Shown piece after piece: positions 10,251 through 20,441 of a stretch of DNA of 64,000 nt; within the stretch, counting starts at the first letter, position 1, and each line of letters begins with the position of its first letter. The stretch is from assembly GCA_002722795.1 (NCBI GenBank), contig PBMY01000014.1:124001-188000 (forward strand). Direction: 5' to 3'. Made by a program: the position numbers and the translations under genes. Origin of the DNA: Crocinitomicaceae bacterium (GTDB lineage: Bacteria; Bacteroidota; Bacteroidia; Flavobacteriales_D; Sanyastnellaceae). A model generated the notes under the pieces. The model searched no databases, was not told where the DNA came from, and saw nothing but the letters and a program-made list of their open reading frames with translations.

Positions 10251-11381
10251 ATGCTGTTTTCAGATGTTGTAGCCCAAACCACTTTATCAAATCGATTCAG
10301 AGAGTGCATTAAGTCAGGCAACGTTGCACACGCACAGCTATTAGATGGTGCTGAAGGATCAGGTGCTCTTGCACTTGCTAGAGCATATGCTCAATATCTG
10401 CATTGTACAGATAGGACTGAAGAAGATTCTTGTGGGAAATGCACATCCTGTGTAGCACATTCAAAACTTCAGCATCCAGATCTTCATTGGGCGTTCCCAT
10501 TTTTCAAAAAGGATAGCTCAGGAAGGTCTATCTCAGCCCCATTCCAAACAGCCTGGCGTGAAGTAATGCTAGACAGTGCTTACATAGGCCAAGAGGAGTG
10601 GCTTGCCAAAATTGGAGCAGATAAAAAGCAGTTGTTTATTTCAGTGGACGAAGCTCTTGAAATAAATAGGAAGCTTAGACTAAAGGCATTCCATAGTGGA
10701 TACAAGGTGCTTATTTTTTGGCTTCCTGAAACCATGAGAGTTGATACGGCTAACAAGCTTTTAAAACTAATTGAAGAGCCTACCGACAATACAGTAATAC
10801 TATTTGTGTCTCAAAATTCAGATAAACTTCTAGCTACGATTTTATCAAGGCTTCAAAGATTTAAAGTCCCTCGCTTAAGCGATGAAGATGCCGCTTCAGG
10901 CCTTGCTAAGATTGCAGGACTAACCTTAGAACAAGCAATGGGGTTGGTGCACGTAACAGAAGGGAATATTACTGCAGCTAAAAGGCTTGCCAAAGCGAGT
11001 TCAGAAACTCCTGATTTAGAACTTTTCTCAGCTTGGATGAGGGCTTGTTGGGCACGTAACGCTGAGTCCATGATGATGCAGGCAAATGATTTTGCAGCAC
11101 AAGGAAGAGAAGCCCAAAAAAGCTTCATAACATATGCTCTACATATGGTTCGTCAATGTATCGTTGGCAATTATGGTGCGACATCACTAGTACGACTCAC
11201 CTCAGGAGAAGCAGTTTTTTTATCGAAGTTTCAAAAATTCATTCATCATCAAAACGTGGTGAAAATCACCTCTCTACTTGAAGCGGCACACAAGGATATT
11301 ACAGGAAATGTTAACTCAAAAATTGTGTTCATGGACTTAAGCGTTCAGATACACATGTTATTGAGGAAAGAAGCAGCCTAA
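10251..11381 (+). CDS. holB: DNA polymerase III delta' subunit
   Basis: AAA+ clamp-loader-like protein with Cys zinc motif CGKCTSCVAHSKLQHPDLHW, NKLLKLIEEPTDNTVILFVSQ, ILSRLQRF. Confidence 0.85.
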   Translation: MLFSDVVAQTTLSNRFRECIKSGNVAHAQLLDGAEGSGALALARAYAQYLHCTDRTEEDSCGKCTSCVAHSKLQHPDLHWAFPFFKKDSSGRSISAPFQTAWREVMLDSAYIGQEEWLAKIGADKKQLFISVDEALEINRKLRLKAFHSGYKVLIFWLPETMRVDTANKLLKLIEEPTDNTVILFVSQNSDKLLATILSRLQRFKVPRLSDEDAASGLAKIAGLTLEQAMGLVHVTEGNITAAKRLAKASSETPDLELFSAWMRACWARNAESMMMQANDFAAQGREAQKSFITYALHMVRQCIVGNYGATSLVRLTSGEAVFLSKFQKFIHHQNVVKITSLLEAAHKDITGNVNSKIVFMDLSVQIHMLLRKEAA

Positions 11382-11398
11382 TCTTTTTATATTCGTAG

Positions 11399-12583
11399 AT
11401 GATGGGATGTAGCAGTTGCAGCATAGGATTAGATGGACAACCAAGAGGATGTCGTAACAACGGGCGTTGTGGTTCGTGTGGATGCGGCTCTAAAACAGTT
11501 TTTGACTGGCTTGAAGGTATTGCTATACCCAATGGCTCTAAAGCATTTGATATTGTTGAAGTGCGCTTTAAGAACAATAGAAAGGGATTTTATAGAGCTA
11601 GGCCTGGTTCAAAATTCTATGTTGGTGATGTAGTGACTTTAAACCTAAATCCAGGAGTTGATGTTGGTGTAGTTTCACTTACTGGTGAGCTTGTTAAAAG
11701 TCAAATGTCAGCCCGAAAGGTTCGTGACGATCACGAAATCAAGAAGGTGATGCATAAGGCTACAAAAGAAGAAATTGAGGTTTGGCATAAAGCAAGGCAA
11801 AGAGAAGACACAACAAGATTAGAAGCTCGTGAAATCATAAAGAGATTAGGAATTCCTATGAAATTGACAGATGTTGAATTCCAAGGTGATAACAAAAAGG
11901 CGACCTTTTTCTACATAGCGGATGATAGAGTAGATTTTAGAGAATTGGTACGAGAACTTGCTGGAAAGTTTGGCATTAGGATAGACATGCGTCAGATTGG
12001 CGCACGTCAGGAAGCTGCTAGAGTAGGAGGTATAGGATCTTGTGGGCGAGAATTGTGCTGTTCGGTTTGGCTTTCAGATTTTAGATCAGTTTCAACCGGC
12101 GCTGCTAGATACCAGCAACTAGCTCTAGACCCCATCAAATTAGCCGGCCAATGCGGGAAGTTAAAATGCTGTCTCAATTTTGAGCTCGACCAATATGTTG
12201 AATCAGTAAAAGAATTCCCGTCTCCACATGCCAAAATTTTCACTCAAAAAGGAAAGGCTGTTGTGTTCAAAATGGACATATTCAAGCGTATTGTTTACTT
12301 TCTACAACTCGGAGATTATGGAGGTGGACCAATAGCACTGCCTGTAGAAGAGGCTAACAAACTAATTGCTAAATCCCAAGGTGGAGAAAAAATCGCATCT
12401 ATTTCTGAATTTGCAATACCTGAGGATGTAGAAGAAATTGATCACACTTACAGCAATGTAGTAGGTCAGGATGATCTTACAAGATTTGATAATTTAAAGG
12501 GAGGAAGGCGCAAAAACATACGCAACAAACGCAAAGGTTGGGGCGGAAACAGGAATAAGAAACAAGCATCTGCAAGATCATGA
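11399..12583 (+). CDS. ricT: PSP1 domain protein (RicT/YaaT-like)
   Basis: Cys-rich N-terminus; ELVRELAGKFGIRIDMRQIGARQEAARVGGIGSCGRELCCSVWLSDF...GQCGKLKCCLNFE is diagnostic of PSP1/RicT. Confidence 0.9.
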   Translation: MMGCSSCSIGLDGQPRGCRNNGRCGSCGCGSKTVFDWLEGIAIPNGSKAFDIVEVRFKNNRKGFYRARPGSKFYVGDVVTLNLNPGVDVGVVSLTGELVKSQMSARKVRDDHEIKKVMHKATKEEIEVWHKARQREDTTRLEAREIIKRLGIPMKLTDVEFQGDNKKATFFYIADDRVDFRELVRELAGKFGIRIDMRQIGARQEAARVGGIGSCGRELCCSVWLSDFRSVSTGAARYQQLALDPIKLAGQCGKLKCCLNFELDQYVESVKEFPSPHAKIFTQKGKAVVFKMDIFKRIVYFLQLGDYGGGPIALPVEEANKLIAKSQGGEKIASISEFAIPEDVEEIDHTYSNVVGQDDLTRFDNLKGGRRKNIRNKRKGWGGNRNKKQASARS

Positions 12584-13041
12584 GGTTTATAGCTATTCTA
12601 TTGGTTGTTTGTGCAATCACTTCGTGTTTTGATATACCGTTTTACTCGAAGTCAAGGACTGTTGATGCGCACGGCTGGTATTCTTCAGATACTCTAAAGT
12701 TCGAATTTAATATCTCCGATTCTACTACTAGATTTAATTCTCATGTTGACCTTAGTCACACAGCTAGTTATCCATATTCAAACATTTTTCTATTTATTGA
12801 TATCACCTATCCAAATGCTAAACACAGAGTGGATATACTTGAATGTGTTTTGGCTGATAATAGGGGGAATTGGTATGGTTCAGGATTGGGGGATATGGTA
12901 AATCACCGTATTGAATACTTCAACGATATTGCTTTTCCTCTCAGTGGTAAATATGAGTTGGGGATAACCCATGGAATGAGGAGTGAACCACTAGAAGAGA
13001 TCACTGACTTAGGGTTAAGGCTTGAGAGTGTATCTTTGTAG
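12580..13041 (+). CDS. gldH: Gliding motility lipoprotein GldH
   Basis: Lipobox-like ITSC, then FDIPFYSKSRTVDAHGWYSSDTLKFEFNISDS...YSNIFLFIDITYP; follows ricT with an ATGA overlap, as expected for Bacteroidota. Confidence 0.85.
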   Translation: MRFIAILLVVCAITSCFDIPFYSKSRTVDAHGWYSSDTLKFEFNISDSTTRFNSHVDLSHTASYPYSNIFLFIDITYPNAKHRVDILECVLADNRGNWYGSGLGDMVNHRIEYFNDIAFPLSGKYELGITHGMRSEPLEEITDLGLRLESVSL

Positions 13042-13059
13042 TCCTCAAGAAATTAAAAC

Positions 13060-15171
13060 ATGTTGCAAGTCTTTAGTAAATCAGTATTGCTGAGTGTAAT
13101 CACCTTATTCTCAATTGTTAGTACAGTATTTGCTCAGCACGATGAACCGTGCGGAATTTACAATTCTACTGTCAGAATGTTTGGTCTTACACCAGATGAA
13201 ATTGAAGCTATTTCTCCAGGTTCACATCAGCTTGAAATAGATACGAAAACAGCTCTTTTAGGTGGCGAGCAACGTGCGGAGTTAATTGTTATTCCAATAG
13301 TTTTTCATATCATCCATTTTAATGGAGTTGAGAACATTGAAGATTCTCAAATCCACGATGCTGTTGAAGTACTCAATAGAGATTTTAGGGCATTAAATGA
13401 TGACTTAGATGATGTGATAAGCGCTTTTGAGGGAATAGTTGGTGACGTTGAAATTGAGTTTAGATTAGCTAAAAAAGACCCTGACGGTTTTTGTCATTCA
13501 GGAATAACTCGTACAGTTAGTACAATGACATTTGAGGGTGAAGATGAAGTGAAGGAATTAATTAGCTGGCCTAGAAACAAGTATTTAAATGTTTGGGTTT
13601 GTGAGGAAGCTGCAGGAGCGGCTGGATATGCATATCTCCCCGGATCTGTTGACGGATGGGGCAACTCTTGGCTTGACGGAATTGTAATCCAAAACTCTTA
13701 TACGGGTTCTATCGGAACTTCTAATACATTTCGTTCTAGAACTCTTACACACGAAGTGGGGCATTGGCTGAACCTTCGTCATCTATGGGGTGGTTCTAAC
13801 ACTCCGGGTGAATTAGACAATTGCGATATGGACGATAATGTTGCCGATACGCCTACTACTCTTGGTTGGACTACTTGTAATCTTGCTGGGGAATCTTGTG
13901 GGTCTTTGGATAACGTCCAAAATTTCTTAGAATATTCTTACTGTGGAAGGATGTTTACGGAAGGCCAAAAAACAAGAATGCGCACAGCCGCCCTCTCTTC
14001 TGTAGCCCAAAGAAATCAGCTTTCTACAGATGCAAACCTTATTGCCACTGGAGTAGAAGGCGCTCCACTTCTTTGTGAAGTCACATTCGAAGCTGACAAA
14101 GACGTAGTTTGCGTAGGTGACGGAGTTCAATTCACAGACTATAGTTATCACGACGTAGAAAACTGGACTTGGAATTTTGGTGACGGGACAGTTCTTGAAG
14201 GCTCAAATTACGAAGATCACTCAGCGCCTTATCACGTATTCAACGAAGCAGGCACCTACGAGGTGATTCTTACAGCAAGTAACAGTGCTTCTGAAATGAG
14301 TTCTGAGCCAATTTTGATTAATGTACTGCCAGGCGGAGCGATGGCTTCACCAACTATTCAAGGATTTGAACCTAGTGATTATCCAAGCGAACATTGGTTT
14401 ATACATGATCCGCTTGGTGATGGGTCATGGCAGATAAATAATGAGGTTTCATACAACGGGAGTAGATCACTACATATTGAAAACTGGCAAAACAACCTAG
14501 AATTCAACAAAGATTACCTTACTTCTAGCACAATGGATCTCTCAAATGGAATTGATGAGGTTAGGATTAGTTATAAGTGGGCTTACTGCTTTAAAGGAAC
14601 TAATGACGATGACGAAACAGACGACAGACTTAAGGTTAGTGTAACTGGTGATTGTGGAGCTGATTGGGACCTAAGAAAAATGCATAGAGGGTTTACGGAT
14701 CTTCCATCTGCTGAGCCGCATTACTATCCTTTTGCGCCTTCGGACCAAACAGAGTGGAATGAATACACTCTAACACTAGATCAAGAAATTTACCTTACTC
14801 CATATTTCAGAGTGATGTTCGAATTTGAATCTAGATTGGGCAATGACATTTTCTTGGACGACATAAACATTACTGCATACGACAATAATATGATTGTTGT
14901 TGAGGAATGGAAAGTAGGGCCAAATTGGAGTCTATACCCAAATCCATCGGAAGGAGTTTCAGAGTTAAGTTGCACCATAGTAAATGATCACGATGCTGTA
15001 ATAACTCTTTTTGACGCTTCAGGCAGATTCGTTGAAACTATTTACAGCGGCCATCTACAGGCTAGTACACATAGCTTTTCAATTTCTTCAGCAGATAGGA
15101 GCCGAGGAACTTACTTTGTAGTAATTGAACTGGACGGAACATCTAAGGCACTTTCTTGGGTAATAAAGTAA
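13060..15171 (+). CDS. Secreted M43 (pappalysin-like) zinc metalloprotease with PKD domain and T9SS type A C-terminal sorting domain
   Basis: Signal peptide (SIVSTVFAQ), Zn site HEVGHWLNLRHLWGG, PKD stretch NWTWNFGDGTV..YHVFNEAGTYEVILTASN, C-terminal LYPNPSEGVSELS...GTYFVVIELDGTSKALSWVIK. Confidence 0.9.
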   Translation: MLQVFSKSVLLSVITLFSIVSTVFAQHDEPCGIYNSTVRMFGLTPDEIEAISPGSHQLEIDTKTALLGGEQRAELIVIPIVFHIIHFNGVENIEDSQIHDAVEVLNRDFRALNDDLDDVISAFEGIVGDVEIEFRLAKKDPDGFCHSGITRTVSTMTFEGEDEVKELISWPRNKYLNVWVCEEAAGAAGYAYLPGSVDGWGNSWLDGIVIQNSYTGSIGTSNTFRSRTLTHEVGHWLNLRHLWGGSNTPGELDNCDMDDNVADTPTTLGWTTCNLAGESCGSLDNVQNFLEYSYCGRMFTEGQKTRMRTAALSSVAQRNQLSTDANLIATGVEGAPLLCEVTFEADKDVVCVGDGVQFTDYSYHDVENWTWNFGDGTVLEGSNYEDHSAPYHVFNEAGTYEVILTASNSASEMSSEPILINVLPGGAMASPTIQGFEPSDYPSEHWFIHDPLGDGSWQINNEVSYNGSRSLHIENWQNNLEFNKDYLTSSTMDLSNGIDEVRISYKWAYCFKGTNDDDETDDRLKVSVTGDCGADWDLRKMHRGFTDLPSAEPHYYPFAPSDQTEWNEYTLTLDQEIYLTPYFRVMFEFESRLGNDIFLDDINITAYDNNMIVVEEWKVGPNWSLYPNPSEGVSELSCTIVNDHDAVITLFDASGRFVETIYSGHLQASTHSFSISSADRSRGTYFVVIELDGTSKALSWVIK

Positions 15172-15185
15172 GTGGTTTTTGAGCT

Positions 15186-17984
15186 TTAGTGAGCTTCTAA
15201 CCAATCATTACCCGAACTCATATCGACATCAAGAGGCACGCTGATTTCGATGGCTTCTTCCATGCATTTTTTCACAATTGGCTTTAATACCTCGAGCTCG
15301 TCTTTGTGTACATCAAATACTAGTTCGTCGTGAACTTGCATTATCATTTGGGCTTTGAGGCCGCTTTCTTTTAAGGCCTTAGAAATCCTAACCATTGCCA
15401 CCTTAATTATATCTGCCGCTGATCCTTGAATTGGTGCGTTTACGGCATTACGCTCCGCAAAAGCCTTTACCATCCCATTGTTAGAATTTATGTCCGGAAG
15501 CTTCCTCCTACGACCAAGAATAGTTTCAGCATATTCTACCTCTCTCGCCTTTTCTACACACTCTCTAGTAAAGCTTTCAAGGGATTTAAACTGCTCGTTA
15601 TAGCTTGTAATAATTTCTTTTGCTTCACGTCTTTTGATCCCCAATTCTTCTGCTAAACCAAACGCCCCTTGACCGTACAATATCCCAAAATTTACAGCCT
15701 TTGCCTGTGATCTTTGAGTTCTATCCACTTCATCTATTTCAACGCCAAACACTTTTGCTGCCGTTGCAGTATGGATGTCTATACCTTCTTTAAACGCCTC
15801 AACTAATCCAGGATCTCCACTCATTGCTGCAGCAACTCTAAGCTCTACCTGACTGTAATCTGCTGCTAATAGAATATGATTTGCATCAGCTGGGATAAAC
15901 GCCTTTCTAATTTCTCTCCCCGCTTCAGTCCTTACTGGAATGTTTTGCAAGTTGGGGTCCTTAGAGCTAAGCCTGCCTGTAGAAGCAACAGTTTGCATAT
16001 AAGAAGTATGAACTCTTCCCGTCTTTTCATTTACTAGTTTAGGAAGTGGCTCTACATATGTACTAAGGAGCTTTTTCAATTTCCTATACTCTAGGACTTG
16101 ATTTACAATTGGATGCGTGTATTTAAGCTTTTTGAGGACATCTTCTCCAGTTTGGTATTGACCAGTTTTAGTTTTCTTTGCTTTTTCTGATAGTTGTAAA
16201 TTATCAAATAACACTTCACCAAGTTGTCGGGGTGAATCAACATTAAAATCAGTTCCTGCTGATTCAAGAATGGATTTTCGAAGAGTGTCTATTTGGCCTG
16301 AAAGCTGAACGCTGTAATCCTTAAGCATAGCTGTATCAAGATTTACTCCGGCAAGTTCTATATCAACAAGAATTCCGGCTAGAGGAAGTTCAACTTCTTC
16401 TAACAACTTTACCATGTTTTGGTCTTCTATATGCTTATGTAGAACTTTAGATAGCCTCATAACCATGTCTGCAGATTCACACGCGTAATCACAAACAATA
16501 TCAAGTTTGATATCTCTGAAAGATTTGATAGCGCGACCCTTGCCAATTATTTTTTCAAGCGAGCGAGGCTGCTCATTTACATATGTGACTACCATCTGAT
16601 CCAACCTGTGATTAGAATCTGGATCTATCAGATAATGTGCAATCATACAATCGTAAATATTCTTTGAAATATCTAGACCACTCATTGCGAAAACTTTTGC
16701 AGCAAATTTGTAGTTCGTAGCAACTATCGTTTTGCCATTATCACTGAGGACGTTGCTAAATTCATCAAGAACACCCTCTTCAAGGGGTACATAAGTTGCG
16801 CTACCTTCTTCAGTACAAATTGCAAAACCTAGTAGTTCATCAAGCATTGGGTTGAAGCCAGAAGTAATGGGGTGTAAGCCAAATCTATCTGACTGTTCAA
16901 TCTTCTGAAGTAATTCCGTTCTACTTGAAGGACTATCTGCAATTTTATAATTACCTAGTGGCTTATGTGCTACCTCCTCCTCTTTTTCTTTTTTCACCTC
17001 GTCATCGACCGCAAACATGTCGAGTTGTGGATCTAATGAATTTGGAATAGAGATTTGTGGTTTTGCATCCTTTGGTTTGCTAGGCGCCGATGGTGAAGCA
17101 TTGGGCATAATTCTATGCATCAAAGTTCTGAACTCAAGTTCTTCTAAAATTTCTTGAAGCTTAACCGTGTTTGGCTCTTCCAAAAGCATTTTGTCAAAGT
17201 CATTATCTGTATCAATATCAACTACAATAGTTGCCAACTGTTTAGATAAAAGTGCCTTATCGTGATTTGCCTCTACCTTTTCCTTTAACTTACCCTTGAG
17301 TTGGTCAGTATTTTCATAAAGCCCCTCAATACTTCCAAATTCTGTCAATAATTTTGACGCAGTCTTCGCACCCACTCCTGGTACTCCAGGGATATTGTCA
17401 GAAGCATCACCCATGAGACCTAGGTAGTCAATCACTTGCTCTGTGTTCTGTAGTCCAAACTTTTTACACACATCTTCTGGCCCCCATATTTCAGCTGGAT
17501 TCTTTCCCCTACCGGGCCTGTACATCCTAACTCTGTCTGAAACCAGTTGCCCAAAATCTTTATCCGGCGTCATCATGTACACATCGAAACCTTCGGCTTC
17601 GGCTCTTTTGGCTAGACAACCAATTAGATCGTCAGCCTCGAATCCAGGCTCAATTCTAATAGGAATGTTCATTGCTTCAAGAACCTTGTGAATTAAAGGA
17701 ATACTATGTTTTATGTCTTCGGGAGTTTCATCTCTGTTTGCCTTATATTCTTCAAACACCTCTGTCCTAAACGATCCGTTAGGAGGGTCAAACACTACAG
17801 CAATGTGTGTTGGTTTTTCATTTCGTATCACCTCAAGTAACGCGTTTGTAAACCCAAAAACTGCAGATGTGTTGATCCCTTTTGAATTGATTCTAGGGTT
17901 TTTAATAAAGGCATAATATGCTCGAAAAATCAGTGCATATGCATCTATTAAAAAGAGCTTTTTGTCTGATTCTTTACTGAGCAT
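15186..17984 (-). CDS. polA: DNA polymerase I (start at 17984, MLSKESDKKLFLIDAYALIFRAYYAF)
   Basis: 5' nuclease domain (TPDKDFGQLV, DNIPGVPGVGAKTASKLL) and family A polymerase motifs (DYSQVELRVAA, RSQAKAVNFGILYG, MQVHDELVFDV). Confidence 0.96.
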   Translation of the reverse strand: MLSKESDKKLFLIDAYALIFRAYYAFIKNPRINSKGINTSAVFGFTNALLEVIRNEKPTHIAVVFDPPNGSFRTEVFEEYKANRDETPEDIKHSIPLIHKVLEAMNIPIRIEPGFEADDLIGCLAKRAEAEGFDVYMMTPDKDFGQLVSDRVRMYRPGRGKNPAEIWGPEDVCKKFGLQNTEQVIDYLGLMGDASDNIPGVPGVGAKTASKLLTEFGSIEGLYENTDQLKGKLKEKVEANHDKALLSKQLATIVVDIDTDNDFDKMLLEEPNTVKLQEILEELEFRTLMHRIMPNASPSAPSKPKDAKPQISIPNSLDPQLDMFAVDDEVKKEKEEEVAHKPLGNYKIADSPSSRTELLQKIEQSDRFGLHPITSGFNPMLDELLGFAICTEEGSATYVPLEEGVLDEFSNVLSDNGKTIVATNYKFAAKVFAMSGLDISKNIYDCMIAHYLIDPDSNHRLDQMVVTYVNEQPRSLEKIIGKGRAIKSFRDIKLDIVCDYACESADMVMRLSKVLHKHIEDQNMVKLLEEVELPLAGILVDIELAGVNLDTAMLKDYSVQLSGQIDTLRKSILESAGTDFNVDSPRQLGEVLFDNLQLSEKAKKTKTGQYQTGEDVLKKLKYTHPIVNQVLEYRKLKKLLSTYVEPLPKLVNEKTGRVHTSYMQTVASTGRLSSKDPNLQNIPVRTEAGREIRKAFIPADANHILLAADYSQVELRVAAAMSGDPGLVEAFKEGIDIHTATAAKVFGVEIDEVDRTQRSQAKAVNFGILYGQGAFGLAEELGIKRREAKEIITSYNEQFKSLESFTRECVEKAREVEYAETILGRRRKLPDINSNNGMVKAFAERNAVNAPIQGSAADIIKVAMVRISKALKESGLKAQMIMQVHDELVFDVHKDELEVLKPIVKKCMEEAIEISVPLDVDMSSGNDWLEAH

Positions 17985-18516
17985 TACTTTTTTTAAATAC
18001 AGGCACGGTACTACATGCTTCACCAAACATGATTGACTTAACGACAGGTTGTAGTTTGGTCTGAAACAAAAGCAATCCTTCAGGACCAGATGCAGAATCG
18101 CACCCTCTTACTATTACTCTTTTGTCTTTATAGTTGTCAAGATTGATATTGTCGATTCCACGTCTAAGCGCTTCACTTTTTGCACCTTGTATTCCTCCAA
18201 CGACTACAAATTCGGCACTCTCAAGTCTAGATGTAATTACCATCCAAGCCCAATCTGGTACAATTGCTTCGCCACCAACTTTAAGACCAATACCCTTGCC
18301 TTTATATGATTCAACATTAAGTTTGCTCACCTCGTTTCTAAAATCTTTTTCAATTAAAACTAGGCCTTCTTGGAGCCAAGAAGTGAAGTCAATCTCCATA
18401 CAATCAATTGATATCAATTCCGAAAGTTCGAGCTGAATAAGCCCACTTTCCGCCACTCTATTTCTAATTGGTTCTTCCACTTCAGCTAAGTTAAGCTGAA
18501 GCACGTGCACTTCCAC
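17974..18516 (-). CDS. DUF2480 family protein; alternative GTG start at 18480 would avoid overlap with dxs
   Basis: IRNRVAESGLIQLEL..., LVLIEKDFRNEV, AIVPDWAWMVITSRLE resemble the Bacteroidota DUF2480 family. Confidence 0.75.
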   Translation of the reverse strand: MEVHVLQLNLAEVEEPIRNRVAESGLIQLELSELISIDCMEIDFTSWLQEGLVLIEKDFRNEVSKLNVESYKGKGIGLKVGGEAIVPDWAWMVITSRLESAEFVVVGGIQGAKSEALRRGIDNINLDNYKDKRVIVRGCDSASGPEGLLLFQTKLQPVVKSIMFGEACSTVPVFKKSNAQ

Positions 18517-20440
18517 TTGGTGCTTCTAAAGATGTAACAAGTTCTAATACAGCTTCTTCAATTGCCGCAACATCATATCCACATTCTTGGTAAAGTTCAG
18601 CCTGAGTTCCATGCTCAATCCATCTATCAGGGACACCAAGTCTTTTCACTATTGATAAATAACCTTGATCTGACATCCATTCAAGTACTGCAGATCCAAA
18701 CCCTCCTTGAACACACCCATCCTCAACCGTTACCACAATTTTATATTTTGAGAACACCTCGTGTAACAGCAAATCATCTAGTGGTTTCACAAATCTCATA
18801 TCATAATGACCAGCCTTTACACCCTTTTTTTCAAGTCTTTCAACAGCCTTTTCAGCCTCAGTCCCAATAGCTCCAATGCTAAGAACAGCAACATCCTCGC
18901 CATTTTTCAATCTTCTACCAGTTCCAACATCCATTTTCTCAAATGGAACTTGCCAATCTACAACTGACCCTGTACCTCTAGGATATCTAATAGTGAAGGG
19001 CCCCTTGTACTCCATCGACGCGGTGTACATCATGTGCCTTAATTCTGGCTCATTCATAGGCGCACCAACAACCATATTTGGAAGTGTCCTCATATAGGCC
19101 AAATCAAAAACTCCGTGATGTGTTGGGCCATCAGCTCCTACTAATCCTCCTCGATCTAAACAGAAAACGACATGCAAATTTTGCAACGTTACATCGTGTA
19201 TCACTTGGTCATAAGCTCTTTGCATAAAGCTTGAATAGATGTTACAAAACGGGATTAATCCTTCTGTTGCCATACCCGCACTGAATGTCACTGCGTGTTG
19301 TTCGGCAATACCTACGTCAAAAGTTCTCTCGGGCATAACCTCCATCATCATACCCAAGCTACTTCCTGTAAGCATGGCAGGAGTAACACCAACAATCCTA
19401 TTGTCAGCTTTAGCTAATTCGATAATACTTTTCCCAAATACATCTTGGAACTTAGGAGGCTTAGGGTCATTATCTGACGAAGCCATTTGAGCACCAGTTT
19501 CCTTATCAAAAAGACCAGGGGCGTGCCACTTAGTTGCGCTACCAACTTCTGCAGGTTCGTATCCTGCACCTTTACGAGTAACAACGTGTAGTAGTTTAGG
19601 CCCTTTTATATCCTTTAGGTCCCTCAATACCTTTTGAAGGTATTCCACGTCGTGTCCATCTACAGGCCCAAAATATCTGAAGTTCAGCGATTCAAACAAG
19701 TTACTTTGGTTGATAACAGCTGATTTAATTGCTTTTTCTACTTTTTGAACAATACTCTGGGCGTTGGGGCCAAATTTTGACATCTGTCCTAGTAAATCCC
19801 AAACCTGGTCCTTAACCTTATTATAAGTATGAGAAGTAGTAATGTCAGTTAGATATTCTTTCAATGCCCCAACGGGTGGGTCAATACTCATGCAATTGTC
19901 ATTGAGGATGACGAGCATATTGCTGTCTTCAATTCCTGCGTGGTTAAGCCCCTCGAAGGCCATTCCAGCTGTCATTGCTCCATCTCCAATAATTGCTACA
20001 TTGTGTTTTTCATCTTCTTTATTTAGCCTGCTGCCTACTGCCATTCCAAGCCCTGCTGACACACTTGTTGAACTGTGCCCAACTCCAAATGTGTCGTACT
20101 CGCTCTCAGCTCTTTTAGGAAATCCGCTAAGGCCTTTGTATTTTCTGTTTGTATGGAACTGCGCTCTTCTTCCAGTTAGTATTTTGTGTCCGTATGCTTG
20201 GTGCCCTACATCCCAAACAAGATTATCATAGGGTGTATTAAACACGTAATGCAGCGCTACAGTTAGTTCAACAACTCCAAGACTAGCTCCAAAGTGGCCT
20301 CCTTTTTCTGATACTACATCAATAATGTACTGCCTTAATTCATCACAAACCTGCTTTAATTCATACGGTTGAAATTTCTCGCGTAAATCTGCGGGAATCT
20401 CAATCTTCTCAAGAAAGGGGCCAGCTGAATAGGGGTTCAT
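18491..20440 (-). CDS. dxs: 1-deoxy-D-xylulose-5-phosphate synthase
   Basis: GGHFGASLGVVELTVALHYVFNTPYDNLVWDVGHQAYGHKILTGR, AIIGDGAMTAGMAFEGLNHAG, FDVGIAEQHAVTFSAGMA. Confidence 0.96.
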   Translation of the reverse strand: MNPYSAGPFLEKIEIPADLREKFQPYELKQVCDELRQYIIDVVSEKGGHFGASLGVVELTVALHYVFNTPYDNLVWDVGHQAYGHKILTGRRAQFHTNRKYKGLSGFPKRAESEYDTFGVGHSSTSVSAGLGMAVGSRLNKEDEKHNVAIIGDGAMTAGMAFEGLNHAGIEDSNMLVILNDNCMSIDPPVGALKEYLTDITTSHTYNKVKDQVWDLLGQMSKFGPNAQSIVQKVEKAIKSAVINQSNLFESLNFRYFGPVDGHDVEYLQKVLRDLKDIKGPKLLHVVTRKGAGYEPAEVGSATKWHAPGLFDKETGAQMASSDNDPKPPKFQDVFGKSIIELAKADNRIVGVTPAMLTGSSLGMMMEVMPERTFDVGIAEQHAVTFSAGMATEGLIPFCNIYSSFMQRAYDQVIHDVTLQNLHVVFCLDRGGLVGADGPTHHGVFDLAYMRTLPNMVVGAPMNEPELRHMMYTASMEYKGPFTIRYPRGTGSVVDWQVPFEKMDVGTGRRLKNGEDVAVLSIGAIGTEAEKAVERLEKKGVKAGHYDMRFVKPLDDLLLHEVFSKYKIVVTVEDGCVQGGFGSAVLEWMSDQGYLSIVKRLGVPDRWIEHGTQAELYQECGYDVAAIEEAVLELVTSLEAPSGSARASA

Positions 20441-20441
20441 T

